A stretch of 64,000 nucleotides of DNA, from contig NZ_CP022989.1 in assembly GCF_002278075.1 (NCBI RefSeq), positions 4,314,889 to 4,378,888 on the forward strand, read 5' to 3'. The stretch's first letter is position 1. Every line of letters begins with the position of its first letter. Source of the stretch: Paraburkholderia aromaticivorans. GTDB taxonomy: Bacteria > Pseudomonadota > Gammaproteobacteria > Burkholderiales > Burkholderiaceae. Under the pieces are notes generated by a model. The model did not search any database and had not been told where the DNA came from. It saw only the letters and a list, made by a program, of their open reading frames with translations. Positions 17,778 to 25,382 of this stretch are shown in pieces. The position numbers and the translations under genes are program-made.

Positions 17778-18202
17778 CCTTGTCCCCGAGAGTGGCCAGC
17801 CGCAAGATCATAACTGCGTTGCAGATCTTTTTGGGCACGTTGGGTTTCGGCCATCTTTTCGAGCACCTTGGCGATCTCCCGCTTGGCATGAGCTAACGCC
17901 ATCAGGAACGTGCCATCGCTCCTGCGCGGCAGCTTCAATTTCCGGCAGATGACTGGTGGGCTCATACACAGGATGTAGTGCATGCGCAGGACATCTTTAT
18001 CGAAGGGCATCAGCCGCCCCCAAGCGCGTTCAACGATCTCCGCGTCGGTTGGGTCCAATAGCATCGCGTCTATCGACCGCGGCTCCGGATTGCCCACTCG
18101 GTAACGTCCCTCAGCTGATCCGATTACAGAGCCAGCGGCCGAACTGTACCGCTGTGCCTTGGCCCAGTTTTCAAGTCTCAGATCGAGTGTGCGAAAGTCC
18201 AT
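17750..18202 (-). CDS. Candidate late-gene regulator (antiterminator Q-like)
   Basis: 150 aa from the ATG at 18202 (GAGGGGG eight bases upstream); a TTG further up is less likely. DPTDAEIVERAWGRLMPFDKDVLRMHYIL, CMSPPVICRKL and LMALAHAKREI form a sigma-region-4-like helix-turn-helix, as found in phage antitermination Q and RinA-type late activators. Its place after the replication genes and before the late genes fits. The exact family is uncertain. Confidence 0.6.
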   Translation of the reverse strand: MDFRTLDLRLENWAKAQRYSSAAGSVIGSAEGRYRVGNPEPRSIDAMLLDPTDAEIVERAWGRLMPFDKDVLRMHYILCMSPPVICRKLKLPRRSDGTFLMALAHAKREIAKVLEKMAETQRAQKDLQRSYDLAAGHSRGQGWTLTSKRG

Positions 18203-18216
18203 AGTTTCCCCCTCAG

Positions 18217-18819
18217 TCAAAGCCGCGTCCCTGCAGCGATCAGTGCGTGCCGCACGTCCTGAATCGTCCCGGCTAGCGCCGCGGTCAGATACCGAGCTCG
18301 GTACGCATCGCTGACATTTCCGGTCCGCTCGCGAACGTCAGCAGGCGTCTCCATGACCCGGGTGCACTGTGCCGCAGTTGCCCGGAACACGCGCCATCCG
18401 GTTTGCGATAGCCAATGAGCGACGCGCGCCGACTCTTCATCGTCACCGCATTGCAGCGCGACCTTCGCCGCTGGATTTCCGAAGCTCACGACCAGGTCGC
18501 CGACAGGCAACCGAGGCCATAGCGGCAACCCTTCCGAACGTATGTCTTGCCACGCACCGAACTCGACAGGCGTCAGCACCAAGGCCCAATCGGCGATGTC
18601 GTAAGGGCAAAAACCCGTCCAATCATCGACGCCCGCGGCAACACGGCGCTCAAACGTCGCATAGTTGCGTCGAATAGCTGCCGATTGCTCGTCGGGCAGC
18701 AAGCCACCCGAGACGCTTTCAAAAGGCATCGCCTGAGCTGCATTGAAACGCTTAAGCAAACCTTCGCGAAGGTCCGAAAATTGGACGATCCCGTTTTTCA
18801 CCGATGTCTGATGGCTCAT
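18217..18819 (-). CDS. Hypothetical phage replication-operon protein
   Basis: 200 aa, no domain recognised. It has an N-terminal helical part and a globular middle (WTGFCPYDIADWALVLTPVEFGAWQDI). It overlaps the primase-helicase stop by ATGA, so it is co-translated with the replication genes. Confidence 0.65.
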   Translation of the reverse strand: MSHQTSVKNGIVQFSDLREGLLKRFNAAQAMPFESVSGGLLPDEQSAAIRRNYATFERRVAAGVDDWTGFCPYDIADWALVLTPVEFGAWQDIRSEGLPLWPRLPVGDLVVSFGNPAAKVALQCGDDEESARVAHWLSQTGWRVFRATAAQCTRVMETPADVRERTGNVSDAYRARYLTAALAGTIQDVRHALIAAGTRL

Positions 18820-20603
18820 GCGAACTGCTCCTGTGTCGTCTGGCTGAAAGGAAGATGCACAAACGGGCGACGCGCGCTCGATGTGCTGAACTGCTGCGAT
18901 TCACGATTGAAGAACAACGCCAGCTTGCGATGCTGCGTATCGCCGTTTCGCTGTTTATGAAGTTCAAGAAAAGCGTCCGGCTCGTCGTCTCCGGCGTCTG
19001 CGTCCTCCTTCTGTGCCGACCAGACGGAAAAGACATTGTCGGCAGCATCCGTGATAACGCCTGCGCCTGACACATCCTGCTTTCCGGGCGCTCGCTTTTC
19101 GTCGACGCCCTTGCGCGGATGCGCGACCAGATGAACATGCGTGTCGTTTGCCCGGGCCCAATTGGCAAGCTTGCGCATGGCATCCTTTTGCGACGTAATC
19201 GATCCAGGGCCATCCGCCTGAACGTCGGTCATCATGAGACTGTCGATGACGCAGTGCCGGATTCCATACCGCTTATAGGCATAGGCAAAGACGGTCAACA
19301 ATCGATCGATCGAAGCCGTACCGACAAGCGCAAATAGCCACATACGGTCGCGTAACCACTCGCCGATGAAGTCGAGATGCCCCGGCGCTGGACGATCGAG
19401 TCCGCCGATTTGTTTCGCGATGCGTTTGCCCTGCCGCTGGGGGGTCATCTCCCCAGAAAAGACGCAGGCACGTTCGCCTGCCAGCATGAGACCCAGCAAC
19501 ACCTGATTCAGCAGCAACGACTTTCCATGTCCGTTGTAACCCGTCCAAACGGTTACTTCGCCCGGCCGAAATTCAAACCAGAATTGTTTCTGTCCGCAAA
19601 AGCTCAACGATGGGTTCTCGTCGACGTCGTGCGACGGATAGAACAACGCTTTAACCCCAGGCCAGAAATCGGAAATGGAACGAAGTTCATCCGGATCGAA
19701 CGTCCTCGCCGTCGCAAGACAGTTGTGAAACTTTTCGGCGCCGGCACCGCTCTGCAAAAACTCGTTGGCGTCCTTCGATTTTTCGAACACGACCAACTTG
19801 CAACGATCCAGTCCCAGGCGATTTGCAACTTCCTTCGCCCCCTTCTGCCCCGCTTCGTCGTTGTCGTAGCAGAGGTAGATTTCGCTAAAACGCTCAAGCC
19901 TCGACCAGTCGCTATCGATCCACTGGTGATTGCCGGCGCCGGCGTTTACCGACAGCGCGGGAATCCCGACCTGGTGCAATGACATCGCATCTATCTCGCC
20001 TTCGGCTATCGCAATGACCCGCTGCGACGGGTCGATCAGGTGCCAACCGAAAAGACAGGGCTCTGCGCCGGCTTCTTGCCGCATGTCCTTCTTGTCGGCA
20101 ACGTTGCGGTACTTGGCATTGATCAGTTCGCCGTCGCGCAGGTACGGGAAAACAGCGTACGTCGCGCTACCTCGTGACTGCTCCGCCAGCTTGAACGCGG
20201 TGATCGTCTCCTCGGTTATGCCGCGGGCACCGAGCCATTCACCGAGAACGCTTGTCGGTTTGGAACACGCTGGGCGCGATGGCCGCTTGTACGCCGGAGC
20301 TTGACGCGCAGGCATCTCGTCTCGCACACCCAGGAACCGCTTGGCGTCTTTCATGGCCTCAACCACGGACAACGCGCGGCATTGGCTCCACAGGTCGAGG
20401 AGGTCGCCACCTTCACCCGCGTTAAAGTCGCGCCAGACACCGCGCTTCGCACCGCTCAGGCGAACCGACAGGCTGCCGCCAGCTTCGCCGCCTACGCTGC
20501 CCGCCTTCCATTCCCTGCCTGACTTCTTGCCCTGCGGCAACAGGTATTCGACGATCGTCGTGACGTTCTCGGCCATCAGTGCGGCCAGTTCTTTCGCATT
20601 CAT
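18816..20603 (-). CDS. Primase-helicase (Toprim plus RecA-fold helicase, T7 gp4-like)
   Basis: 595 aa. The N-terminal 100 residues contain RGVWRDFNAGEGGDLLDLW, a primase-type segment. The Toprim domain has EGEIDAMSLHQ (201-211) and LCYDNDEAGQKGAKEV (244-259). The helicase domain has Walker A GYNGHGKS (355-362) and a Walker B-like CVIDSLMM. It combines priming and unwinding for phage replication and would replace the host DnaB/DnaG recruitment of lambda P. It overlaps the O-like initiator gene by ATGA. Confidence 0.9.
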   Translation of the reverse strand: MNAKELAALMAENVTTIVEYLLPQGKKSGREWKAGSVGGEAGGSLSVRLSGAKRGVWRDFNAGEGGDLLDLWSQCRALSVVEAMKDAKRFLGVRDEMPARQAPAYKRPSRPACSKPTSVLGEWLGARGITEETITAFKLAEQSRGSATYAVFPYLRDGELINAKYRNVADKKDMRQEAGAEPCLFGWHLIDPSQRVIAIAEGEIDAMSLHQVGIPALSVNAGAGNHQWIDSDWSRLERFSEIYLCYDNDEAGQKGAKEVANRLGLDRCKLVVFEKSKDANEFLQSGAGAEKFHNCLATARTFDPDELRSISDFWPGVKALFYPSHDVDENPSLSFCGQKQFWFEFRPGEVTVWTGYNGHGKSLLLNQVLLGLMLAGERACVFSGEMTPQRQGKRIAKQIGGLDRPAPGHLDFIGEWLRDRMWLFALVGTASIDRLLTVFAYAYKRYGIRHCVIDSLMMTDVQADGPGSITSQKDAMRKLANWARANDTHVHLVAHPRKGVDEKRAPGKQDVSGAGVITDAADNVFSVWSAQKEDADAGDDEPDAFLELHKQRNGDTQHRKLALFFNRESQQFSTSSARRPFVHLPFSQTTQEQFA

Positions 20604-21505
20604 AGCTGAGCCTCTGCAGCCAGGACTTCGTTCGGCACGCGTTTACCGTCACGCCACAGGTGCGCGTATCGCTCGCTGCAACCTTCGTTCGTTGCCTGCC
20701 ACTCCTTGTCGAAGCCGGCGCGGTGCCACCAACTCGCAATTGCCGCATCTGCCGGCTGCGATCCGAAGTCAGACTCTGACTCGAAGTGATGGTCAGGCCC
20801 GAAGAACGTCGAAGCCATTTTCACGAATCGCGTTCCAGTGTTGCCGGCGTCGGCGACCTGCTTTGCGTACCTCTTCACGCCAGCAATCATCGAAGCTCCC
20901 GAGATGCCTTCACGGCGACGTGCATCCCATGCCTTGCGGGCTGCGGATTTCGAATTGCCGCCATCGCGTTTCGGATACAGCCGCCACGCCTCTTCGAACT
21001 CCTCGTCGACGCTCTCCGCAGATTTTTTCGCACGAGAGTGTTTTATGTCTTTTGGAAGGTTGTCTTTTGTGTGTACCGATTTGGTACTAGCGACCTGTAC
21101 CGATTCGGTACTAGTACCGTTTTGGTACCCCTGTACCCGATCGGTACACCCCTCCTTAGAATTCAATGAGTTAGATACCCCCCGTACCGAATCGGTACTA
21201 GTCCACCGCGTGTAATCCTTCGTGATTTCGACCATTGATCCGTACTCGCCCTTGACTTTCGAGATCACGTTTTTCCGCGCTAGTTCGTTCAGCGTGCTGG
21301 TCACGTGCGTGCGCGCCATGCCGCAGATTTCACCGATCTGAGATGCCGAAACGTCGTCTCGCTTTTTGTTGAAGCCATACGTTTTGCGTGCGATCGCAAG
21401 CACGACTTTTAGCTGTCGCGCTGTAAAGGGGAAACGCAGGATTGCATCGAAGAGCTCGTTTGCGAGCTTGATGTGTCCGTCTTCGACCTGTGGGGATGCC
21501 GCCAT
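20600..21505 (-). CDS. Replication initiator (lambda O-like)
   Basis: 301 aa from the ATG at 21505; the frame is open upstream but starts in sequence without coding character. The N-terminus (IKLANELFDAILRFPFTARQ, then VLAIARKTYGFNKKRDDVSASQIGEICGMAR) is the winged-helix DNA-binding domain of the phage O family. The middle is low-complexity and encoded by five palindromic repeats that look like origin iterons (21072-21201). The C-terminal part (AWRLYPKRDGGNSKSAARKAW) is common in phage replication proteins. Confidence 0.88.
   Translation of the reverse strand: MAASPQVEDGHIKLANELFDAILRFPFTARQLKVVLAIARKTYGFNKKRDDVSASQIGEICGMARTHVTSTLNELARKNVISKVKGEYGSMVEITKDYTRWTSTDSVRGVSNSLNSKEGCTDRVQGYQNGTSTESVQVASTKSVHTKDNLPKDIKHSRAKKSAESVDEEFEEAWRLYPKRDGGNSKSAARKAWDARRREGISGASMIAGVKRYAKQVADAGNTGTRFVKMASTFFGPDHHFESESDFGSQPADAAIASWWHRAGFDKEWQATNEGCSERYAHLWRDGKRVPNEVLAAEAQL
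21072..21201. repeat. Five palindromic iterons inside the O-like gene: probable phage replication origin
   Basis: Repeats at 21072-21090, 21096-21114, 21113-21130, 21132-21148 and 21184-21201 share the dyad GTACCGATTCGGTAC with 1-3 changes each; three continue into TAG on the right. In the protein they appear as STDSVR / STESVQ / STKSVH repeats. In lambda the O-binding iterons also lie within O. Confidence 0.8.
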
Positions 21506-21619
21506 GTCGATAGCCTCAATGACGCGCCAGATCCAGCCAGCGGAAAAGCCCAGTGACGGCGGCGGCCGGCAGAAGACCGCGGCAATGCAGGCCCATCGCA
21601 AACCGTTTAACGATGGTTC

Positions 21620-21940
21620 TCATGCCTGCAGCCCCCGCGCGCCTTCCAGAAGGTTCAACTGTGCCTCGCTACGCGCACGGATCTCGCGACACATCTCGTA
21701 GCAGCACACGCGCCGCCAGAGCCGCGTAGCGCAGTCGGAGCACATCAGATTGCCGAGGGCTGAGATGCGCAGTTCGCGCTCGTAGTCGGAGCGAGGCTGC
21801 CCGGTGATCTCTACAGGTTCAGGCTGCCGAACTGACCAGATCCGGAGTTCCGGACCAGCGAACCGCCGGTGCCGGCGAACGGATGAGAAACTCCGACATG
21901 GCGGGGGTGCCACAACAACACCAAGGTGTTCGCGTTTCAT
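21620..21940 (-). CDS. Hypothetical Cys-rich protein upstream of O
   Basis: 106 aa, ATG at 21940 with AAGGA ten bases upstream. The C-terminal half has CSDCATRLWRRVCCYEMC (five cysteines), a possible zinc ribbon. The N-terminal half is basic. It is the first gene after the structured RNA at about 21985-22080, so that element may control it and the replication genes downstream. Function unknown. Confidence 0.6.
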   Translation of the reverse strand: MKREHLGVVVAPPPCRSFSSVRRHRRFAGPELRIWSVRQPEPVEITGQPRSDYERELRISALGNLMCSDCATRLWRRVCCYEMCREIRARSEAQLNLLEGARGLQA

Positions 21941-21984
21941 ACTTATCGTCCTTGTCCAAAATCCAATAAGGATTACTAAGTGGA

Positions 21985-22081
21985 CATGAAAAAGCCCCGC
22001 CGTTCTGGGGAGTGCCGATAGTCAGTCGGATCGGTTTGCCGTAGGGTTCGGCTTACCTCACTCCCCACAAAGGCGGGGCAA
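21985..22081 (-). ncRNA. Structured RNA with intrinsic terminator, c4-like organisation
   Basis: On the minus strand two nested perfect 8-bp stems enclose two hairpins: GCCCCGCC/GGCGGGGC (22079-22072 with 22001-21994) and GGGGAGTG/CACTCCCC (22066-22059 with 22014-22007). Inside are GCCG-aaccta-CGGC-type and CCGAT-(10 nt)-ATCGG hairpins. The outer 3' arm runs into TTTTTC, an intrinsic terminator. The layout recalls phage c4 antisense RNAs; it could equally be an attenuator leader. The class is not verified. Confidence 0.6.
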
Positions 22082-22121
22082 CCCTATTGCATCGATGACC
22101 AGTCGATGTTTAATGTGGTGA

Positions 22122-22720
22122 TCAGTGATCGAATATTTTCTTGCTGACGAGTATAAGCCAGCAAAAGACGAGCCCCGAACAAGTGAAGAATACGGCGCTC
22201 TGGCCATCCGCCTTCAGCAACCAGCCACCGACCACGCCGCCCAGCGCAAGACCGATCGACTGGGTGGTGTTGTACACGCCCGCGGCCGCGCCCTTGCGGT
22301 TCCGGGCGCCAGTTTCGACACCAGCGAAGGCCGCGAAGCTTCGGGAATATTGAAGCCGAGGAAGTACACAAAAAGGATCACCACCACGCTCAGAATCGTA
22401 TGTGGCGCGACGCCCTTTAACAACTGTCCGATCAGGATAAGAGCGATCGCCGACAGCAGCACGATTTTCATTTTGCCGCGCTTTTCCGTGGCAATGATCG
22501 CCGGCACCATCATCACGAACGAGAGGCCCATGACCGGCAAATACACTTTCCAGTGCGACGCGACCGGCAGGCCGCCGACTTTGAGAATGCGCGGCACGAC
22601 GAGGAACAAGGCGGTTTGCGTCGCGTGCAGCACGAGCATGCCAAAATTCAGACGCAGCAATTTGACGTTGTGAAGCGCTTCGGCGAACGGCGCGCGCACA
22701 CGAGCGTGGGCAATCGTCAT
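22122..22720 (-). pseudogene. Truncated, frameshifted MFS transporter fragment
   Basis: From 22720 the frame reads MTIAHARVRAPFAEALHNVK, then four or five membrane segments (LLRLNFGMLVLHATQTALFL, YLPVMGLSFVMMVPAII, ILSVVVILFVYFLGFNI). After SLVSKLAPG (about 22305) the match continues one frame over as KGAAAGVYNTTQSIGLALGG, then VGGWLLKADGQSAVFF, to a stop at 22122. This is the C-terminal half of a drug-type MFS exporter of Burkholderiaceae; the N-terminal half is absent. It begins 8 nt after an AlpA-like gene within the phage control region. Confidence 0.8.
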
Positions 22721-22728
22721 GGCGAGCC

Positions 22729-22935
22729 TCAGGCAACTGATTCAACTTCGGGATTGGCAACGTAATCCAGGGGACTTTGGAGATATTTGTGAATTTCTTC
22801 GTTTTTATAGACCGTGCACTTCTCCGAAAGGCGGATCGGGCGCGGTGCCTTGCCGGCGAGGCACAGCTTCCGCCAAGTCTCACGGCCTACCGGCAAGAAC
22901 GGCGCAATCTGCGACCATTTTGACAATCCGATCAT
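22729..22935 (-). CDS. AlpA-type helix-turn-helix regulator
   Basis: 68 aa from the ATG at 22935 (GGGAG about 12 bases upstream); the frame extends to 23004 without a better start. FLPVGRETWRKLCLAGKAPR and the following CTVYKNEEIHKYL match the AlpA / excisionase-like winged-helix pattern. It is divergent from the Arc-like gene and shares the operator-rich spacer at 22936-23186. It is likely an early or excision regulator. Confidence 0.7.
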   Translation of the reverse strand: MIGLSKWSQIAPFLPVGRETWRKLCLAGKAPRPIRLSEKCTVYKNEEIHKYLQSPLDYVANPEVESVA

Positions 22936-23088
22936 CGGAAGAGACACTCCCGCGTCCCCACTCTTGCAGCGACTCGATCCCATACACCCCCCTAAAATGG
23001 CCACTCGCAGAGGCAGTCCGCCATGGTTTATCCGGGAAATCCCTGACTGCCCAACCTAATTTTGCTACCAAACTCACCTACTTGCCGC

Positions 23089-23164
23089 TATAGTGCCTTC
23101 ATATCGAAGGCATAAGGCCGAGTATAAAGCGCCTCCAAATTGAAGGCAACTTCATTTTGGAGGC
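23089..23164 (+). promoter_or_regulatory. Three 17-bp inverted repeats upstream of the Arc-like gene (operators)
   Basis: gccttcatatcgaaggc (23095-23111, perfect), gcctccaaattgaaggc (23131-23147) and aacttcattttggaggc (23148-23164) share GCCTTC-N5-GAAGGC. A -10-like TATAGT (23089-23094) abuts the first. Arc-type repressors bind such short palindromes, so this is probably the autoregulatory operator. Confidence 0.65.
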
Positions 23165-23186
23165 AAATTGGCGGCACGGAGGGAAA

Positions 23187-23567
23187 GTGGCTATTCAGGA
23201 CGAGTACATCAAGACAGCATTGCGGTTGCCAAGGCATCTACATGCCGACATATCCGTAAGCGCCGAAAATGCCGGCCGGTCGATGAACGCAGAAATCATT
23301 GATCGACTCGCAAAGAGTTCGGATCTAGTTCATCTTCATCGGGTGATTGAGCAGCTCACACAAACGATGCAGTTAGACCGTGAGGAAAATCGGAATAGTC
23401 GTGATTGGATCTTGACGATGTTCCAGCAGACGATCGAGGTGCTCAAGGAAGCCTTGCAGAATGCCGAGCAGATGAATGCGACACCGGAACATCTGCAGCG
23501 ACTTCGCGGAGAAATCGCCCGCGCCATCTTGGCTTTAGACGCATTCTCACCGGGGGCGAGAAAGTGA
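23187..23567 (+). CDS. Arc-family ribbon-helix-helix repressor
   Basis: 126 aa from a GTG at 23187 (GGAGGG upstream). TALRLPRHLHADISVSAE, then GRSMNAEIIDRL, is the Arc/Mnt DNA-binding fold. The rest is a long coiled-coil (VIEQLTQTMQLDREENRNSR). It faces the AlpA-like gene across a spacer holding three inverted repeats that it may bind. It could help decide lysogeny; no CI-type repressor is visible. Confidence 0.82.
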   Translation: MAIQDEYIKTALRLPRHLHADISVSAENAGRSMNAEIIDRLAKSSDLVHLHRVIEQLTQTMQLDREENRNSRDWILTMFQQTIEVLKEALQNAEQMNATPEHLQRLRGEIARAILALDAFSPGARK

Positions 23568-23782
23568 ATTGATGGTGAAACTAATTTCAGCAACCGTCAA
23601 TTGGCTGCGAATGTTGGCCGAGAACGGCGGCGGTGAAAGCTATCGCTCTTTCTGCACGATTAACCGCCTGTAGACGCCGTTGCTCTGACACTGCGCTCTC
23701 GCGTGCCCTTGATAGTGAACCGCGCCAACAGGGTAAGGGAGCCCTGCTTTCGCCCCGTCGAGCTAGGCGCGGTTGCAAAAGT

Positions 23783-24028
23783 TTACTCCGCCAACGAAGA
23801 ATCCGGATTAGCGATCTTCGCTACCTCGCGGGTCACCCTCACTGCGGTGAGCAGAGCGCGCGCCATCCTGTTCATAGCTTCGTCGATTCTTGCGAGCCTC
23901 TGTTCAGGTGTTTCAAGCCGGTTACCGGCGTCGAAATTCAAGATCGAGGCGGTGGCGGCGCCAGCAACCGGGTTGGTACGGCGACGCCCGCGCTTGCGCT
24001 GGACCGGTAGGATATGGATATCAGCCAT
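23783..24028 (-). CDS. Hypothetical phage protein
   Basis: 81 aa, ATG at 24028 with GGAGGG seven bases upstream. The N-terminus is basic (QRKRGRRRTNP) and the rest helical (PEQRLARIDEAMNRMARALL). It is the third gene of a coupled set of three (24687 to 23783), overlapping the previous stop. Function unknown. Confidence 0.65.
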   Translation of the reverse strand: MADIHILPVQRKRGRRRTNPVAGAATASILNFDAGNRLETPEQRLARIDEAMNRMARALLTAVRVTREVAKIANPDSSLAE

Positions 24029-24527
24029 GGCGCGCCCTCCACACGAGGTCCATCAGATCCGTCGCCAGTTTCTCCACATCCTGGCGCAGATCAACCACGG
24101 TGCAACGCACCGGTAGTTCTCCCTGCCGGTCGTCGTCGATCGCTTCGGACATGAAGGCGAGAACGTTATAGACCTTCCAGGCCCATCGGGAGTGGTCACT
24201 GAGATCTCTCTCCACCCGCTCCATCGTGCGGGCGTCCTCGGCGATACGCTTCACGCCCTCAGTTAGCCCATGGAAGAAGTGGGTCATCATCAAGTTGAGG
24301 AGAGCCCCGTACTCATCTTCCGACTGCCCGCATGCATTCGGAACGTTCGCGTTCATCCAGTTGGTCCACAGGTCTTGAGACACCGCGGCGATCGCGTCAG
24401 TGTCGATGAGGATTTTCTCGCCGGCAACGTATGCGCGCTGAAGCGCTTCGTCGAGCGGAAGCGATGCGAGATTAATCGGTTGTTGTTTGCTTTGCTCGGG
24501 ACGAGCAGCGGAATCAAGCGTGGTCAT
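24021..24527 (-). CDS. Hypothetical phage protein
   Basis: 168 aa, ATG at 24527 with CGGAGG seven bases upstream. All-helical prediction, with LLNLMMTHFFHGLTEGVKRI and WAWKVYNVLAFMSEAIDD. No domain recognised. It overlaps both neighbours, so the three genes are translated as a unit under the structured leader at 24697-24840. Confidence 0.65.
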   Translation of the reverse strand: MTTLDSAARPEQSKQQPINLASLPLDEALQRAYVAGEKILIDTDAIAAVSQDLWTNWMNANVPNACGQSEDEYGALLNLMMTHFFHGLTEGVKRIAEDARTMERVERDLSDHSRWAWKVYNVLAFMSEAIDDDRQGELPVRCTVVDLRQDVEKLATDLMDLVWRARHG

Positions 24528-24687
24528 GGCCGACCTCCGCTTCGGAAGCCTTCCGTTTTTCCGTGTCGGTACGTTGCAGCAGGACGTAGAGCGCAGCGTT
24601 CAAGCAGACAATCGCTTGCTCGATCTTATCCTTGAGTTCTTGTACTTCGTTACTTTGCCCGGACTGGGTCTGATGGATTTGCGGCAT
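24514..24687 (-). CDS. Short coiled-coil phage protein behind a structured leader
   Basis: 57 aa from the ATG at 24687, with AGGAG nine bases upstream. SNEVQELKDKIEQAIVCLNA is a short coiled-coil and the tail is acidic. The ribosome site lies inside a perfect 9-bp stem (see the leader feature), so translation may be controlled by RNA folding. Function unknown. Confidence 0.65.
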   Translation of the reverse strand: MPQIHQTQSGQSNEVQELKDKIEQAIVCLNAALYVLLQRTDTEKRKASEAEVGHDHA

Positions 24688-24696
24688 GATTGGCAC

Positions 24697-24832
24697 TCCT
24701 AGAACTGGTAGGAGCCTGCCTCTCATCGCCAAATGAGGTGGGCAGGCACTTGACGAGGTTGGCGAACCGGCGTTCTAGGAAACCGGCATGCGCGCGAGCG
24801 CATCCCCATCAAGGCCCACCCATAAACTGGGT
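24697..24832 (-). promoter_or_regulatory. Structured 5' leader that pairs the ribosome-binding site
   Basis: On the minus strand TCCTAGAAC (24780-24772) pairs perfectly with GTTCTAGGA (24705-24697), hiding four bases of the AGGAG. Within it are GGTT-cgcc-AACC (24768-24757) and a GCCTGCC/GGCAGGC stem (24747-24741 with 24720-24714) extended by CTCAT/ATGAG. Further upstream are ATGCGC-tcgc-GCGCAT (24803-24788) and ACCCA-gttta-TGGGT (24832-24818). Riboswitch, thermosensor or protein-bound leader are all possible; no known class is claimed. Confidence 0.6.
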
Positions 24833-24852
24833 ACGCGATGATACTACGGACG

Positions 24853-24875
24853 AAAAAATACCGCCTAGAGGCGGT
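24853..24875 (-). terminator. Intrinsic terminator
   Basis: On the minus strand ACCGCC-tcta-GGCGGT is followed by ATTTTTT. It ends transcripts from the HTH gene at 25317 and isolates the leader downstream, which therefore needs its own promoter between about 24850 and 24800. Confidence 0.8.
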
Positions 24876-24981
24876 TCGTCCGCCTAGAAACATCAGGTCG
24901 CCAAACCCGATCGCTGTTGTCTCAGCGATATGTAAAGGTTAGTTATCCAGCATGAGTTCGTCAAGTGCGAATTTGTAAACG

Positions 24982-25317
24982 CTATTTCTTTTCCGACAGG
25001 CGCTCGCGTTCGCGGGCCTCCTCCACGCTCCTTCTCAAAAAATCTCGCAACGACTCCTTCTGCTCACCCGGCACCTTAACCGCAACGTCAGATCGTCGGG
25101 AGCGTGGCTGCGCTGGCGGAAGTGGAATCGGCTTAACCAGTTTGGCATCAAGAAATGCCTCCAGCGACTCAAGATCATAGACGTGCGTCTTGTGGCCAAG
25201 CCTGTAGCGCTTGATGATCTCACCTTGCCTATCAATTCTACTTATCGTCGCGTACGGCACGCCAAGGAATTCGGCGGACTCCTTTGCGCTGATGCGCTTC
25301 TTACCAACCGTACTCAT
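24982..25317 (-). CDS. Excisionase-type helix-turn-helix protein
   Basis: 111 aa from the ATG at 25317 (GGAGG six bases upstream). KKRISAKESAEFLGVPYATI and SRIDRQGEIIKRYRLGHKT form a MerR/excisionase-like winged helix; the C-terminal 40 residues are basic and coiled (LRDFLRRSVEEARERERLSE). It is divergent from the 182-aa tandem wHTH gene at 25383. Likely a regulator; target unknown. Confidence 0.7.
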   Translation of the reverse strand: MSTVGKKRISAKESAEFLGVPYATISRIDRQGEIIKRYRLGHKTHVYDLESLEAFLDAKLVKPIPLPPAQPRSRRSDVAVKVPGEQKESLRDFLRRSVEEARERERLSEKK

Positions 25318-25382
25318 CGTCATCCTCCGTTCGGACAATACGGATGTTGTAGCATGCCCAAATTGTCACGTAGGAGGCTAGG

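Noticed and set aside
23572..23673. 33-aa open frame after the Arc-like gene
   Set aside because: No ribosome site and no conserved pattern.
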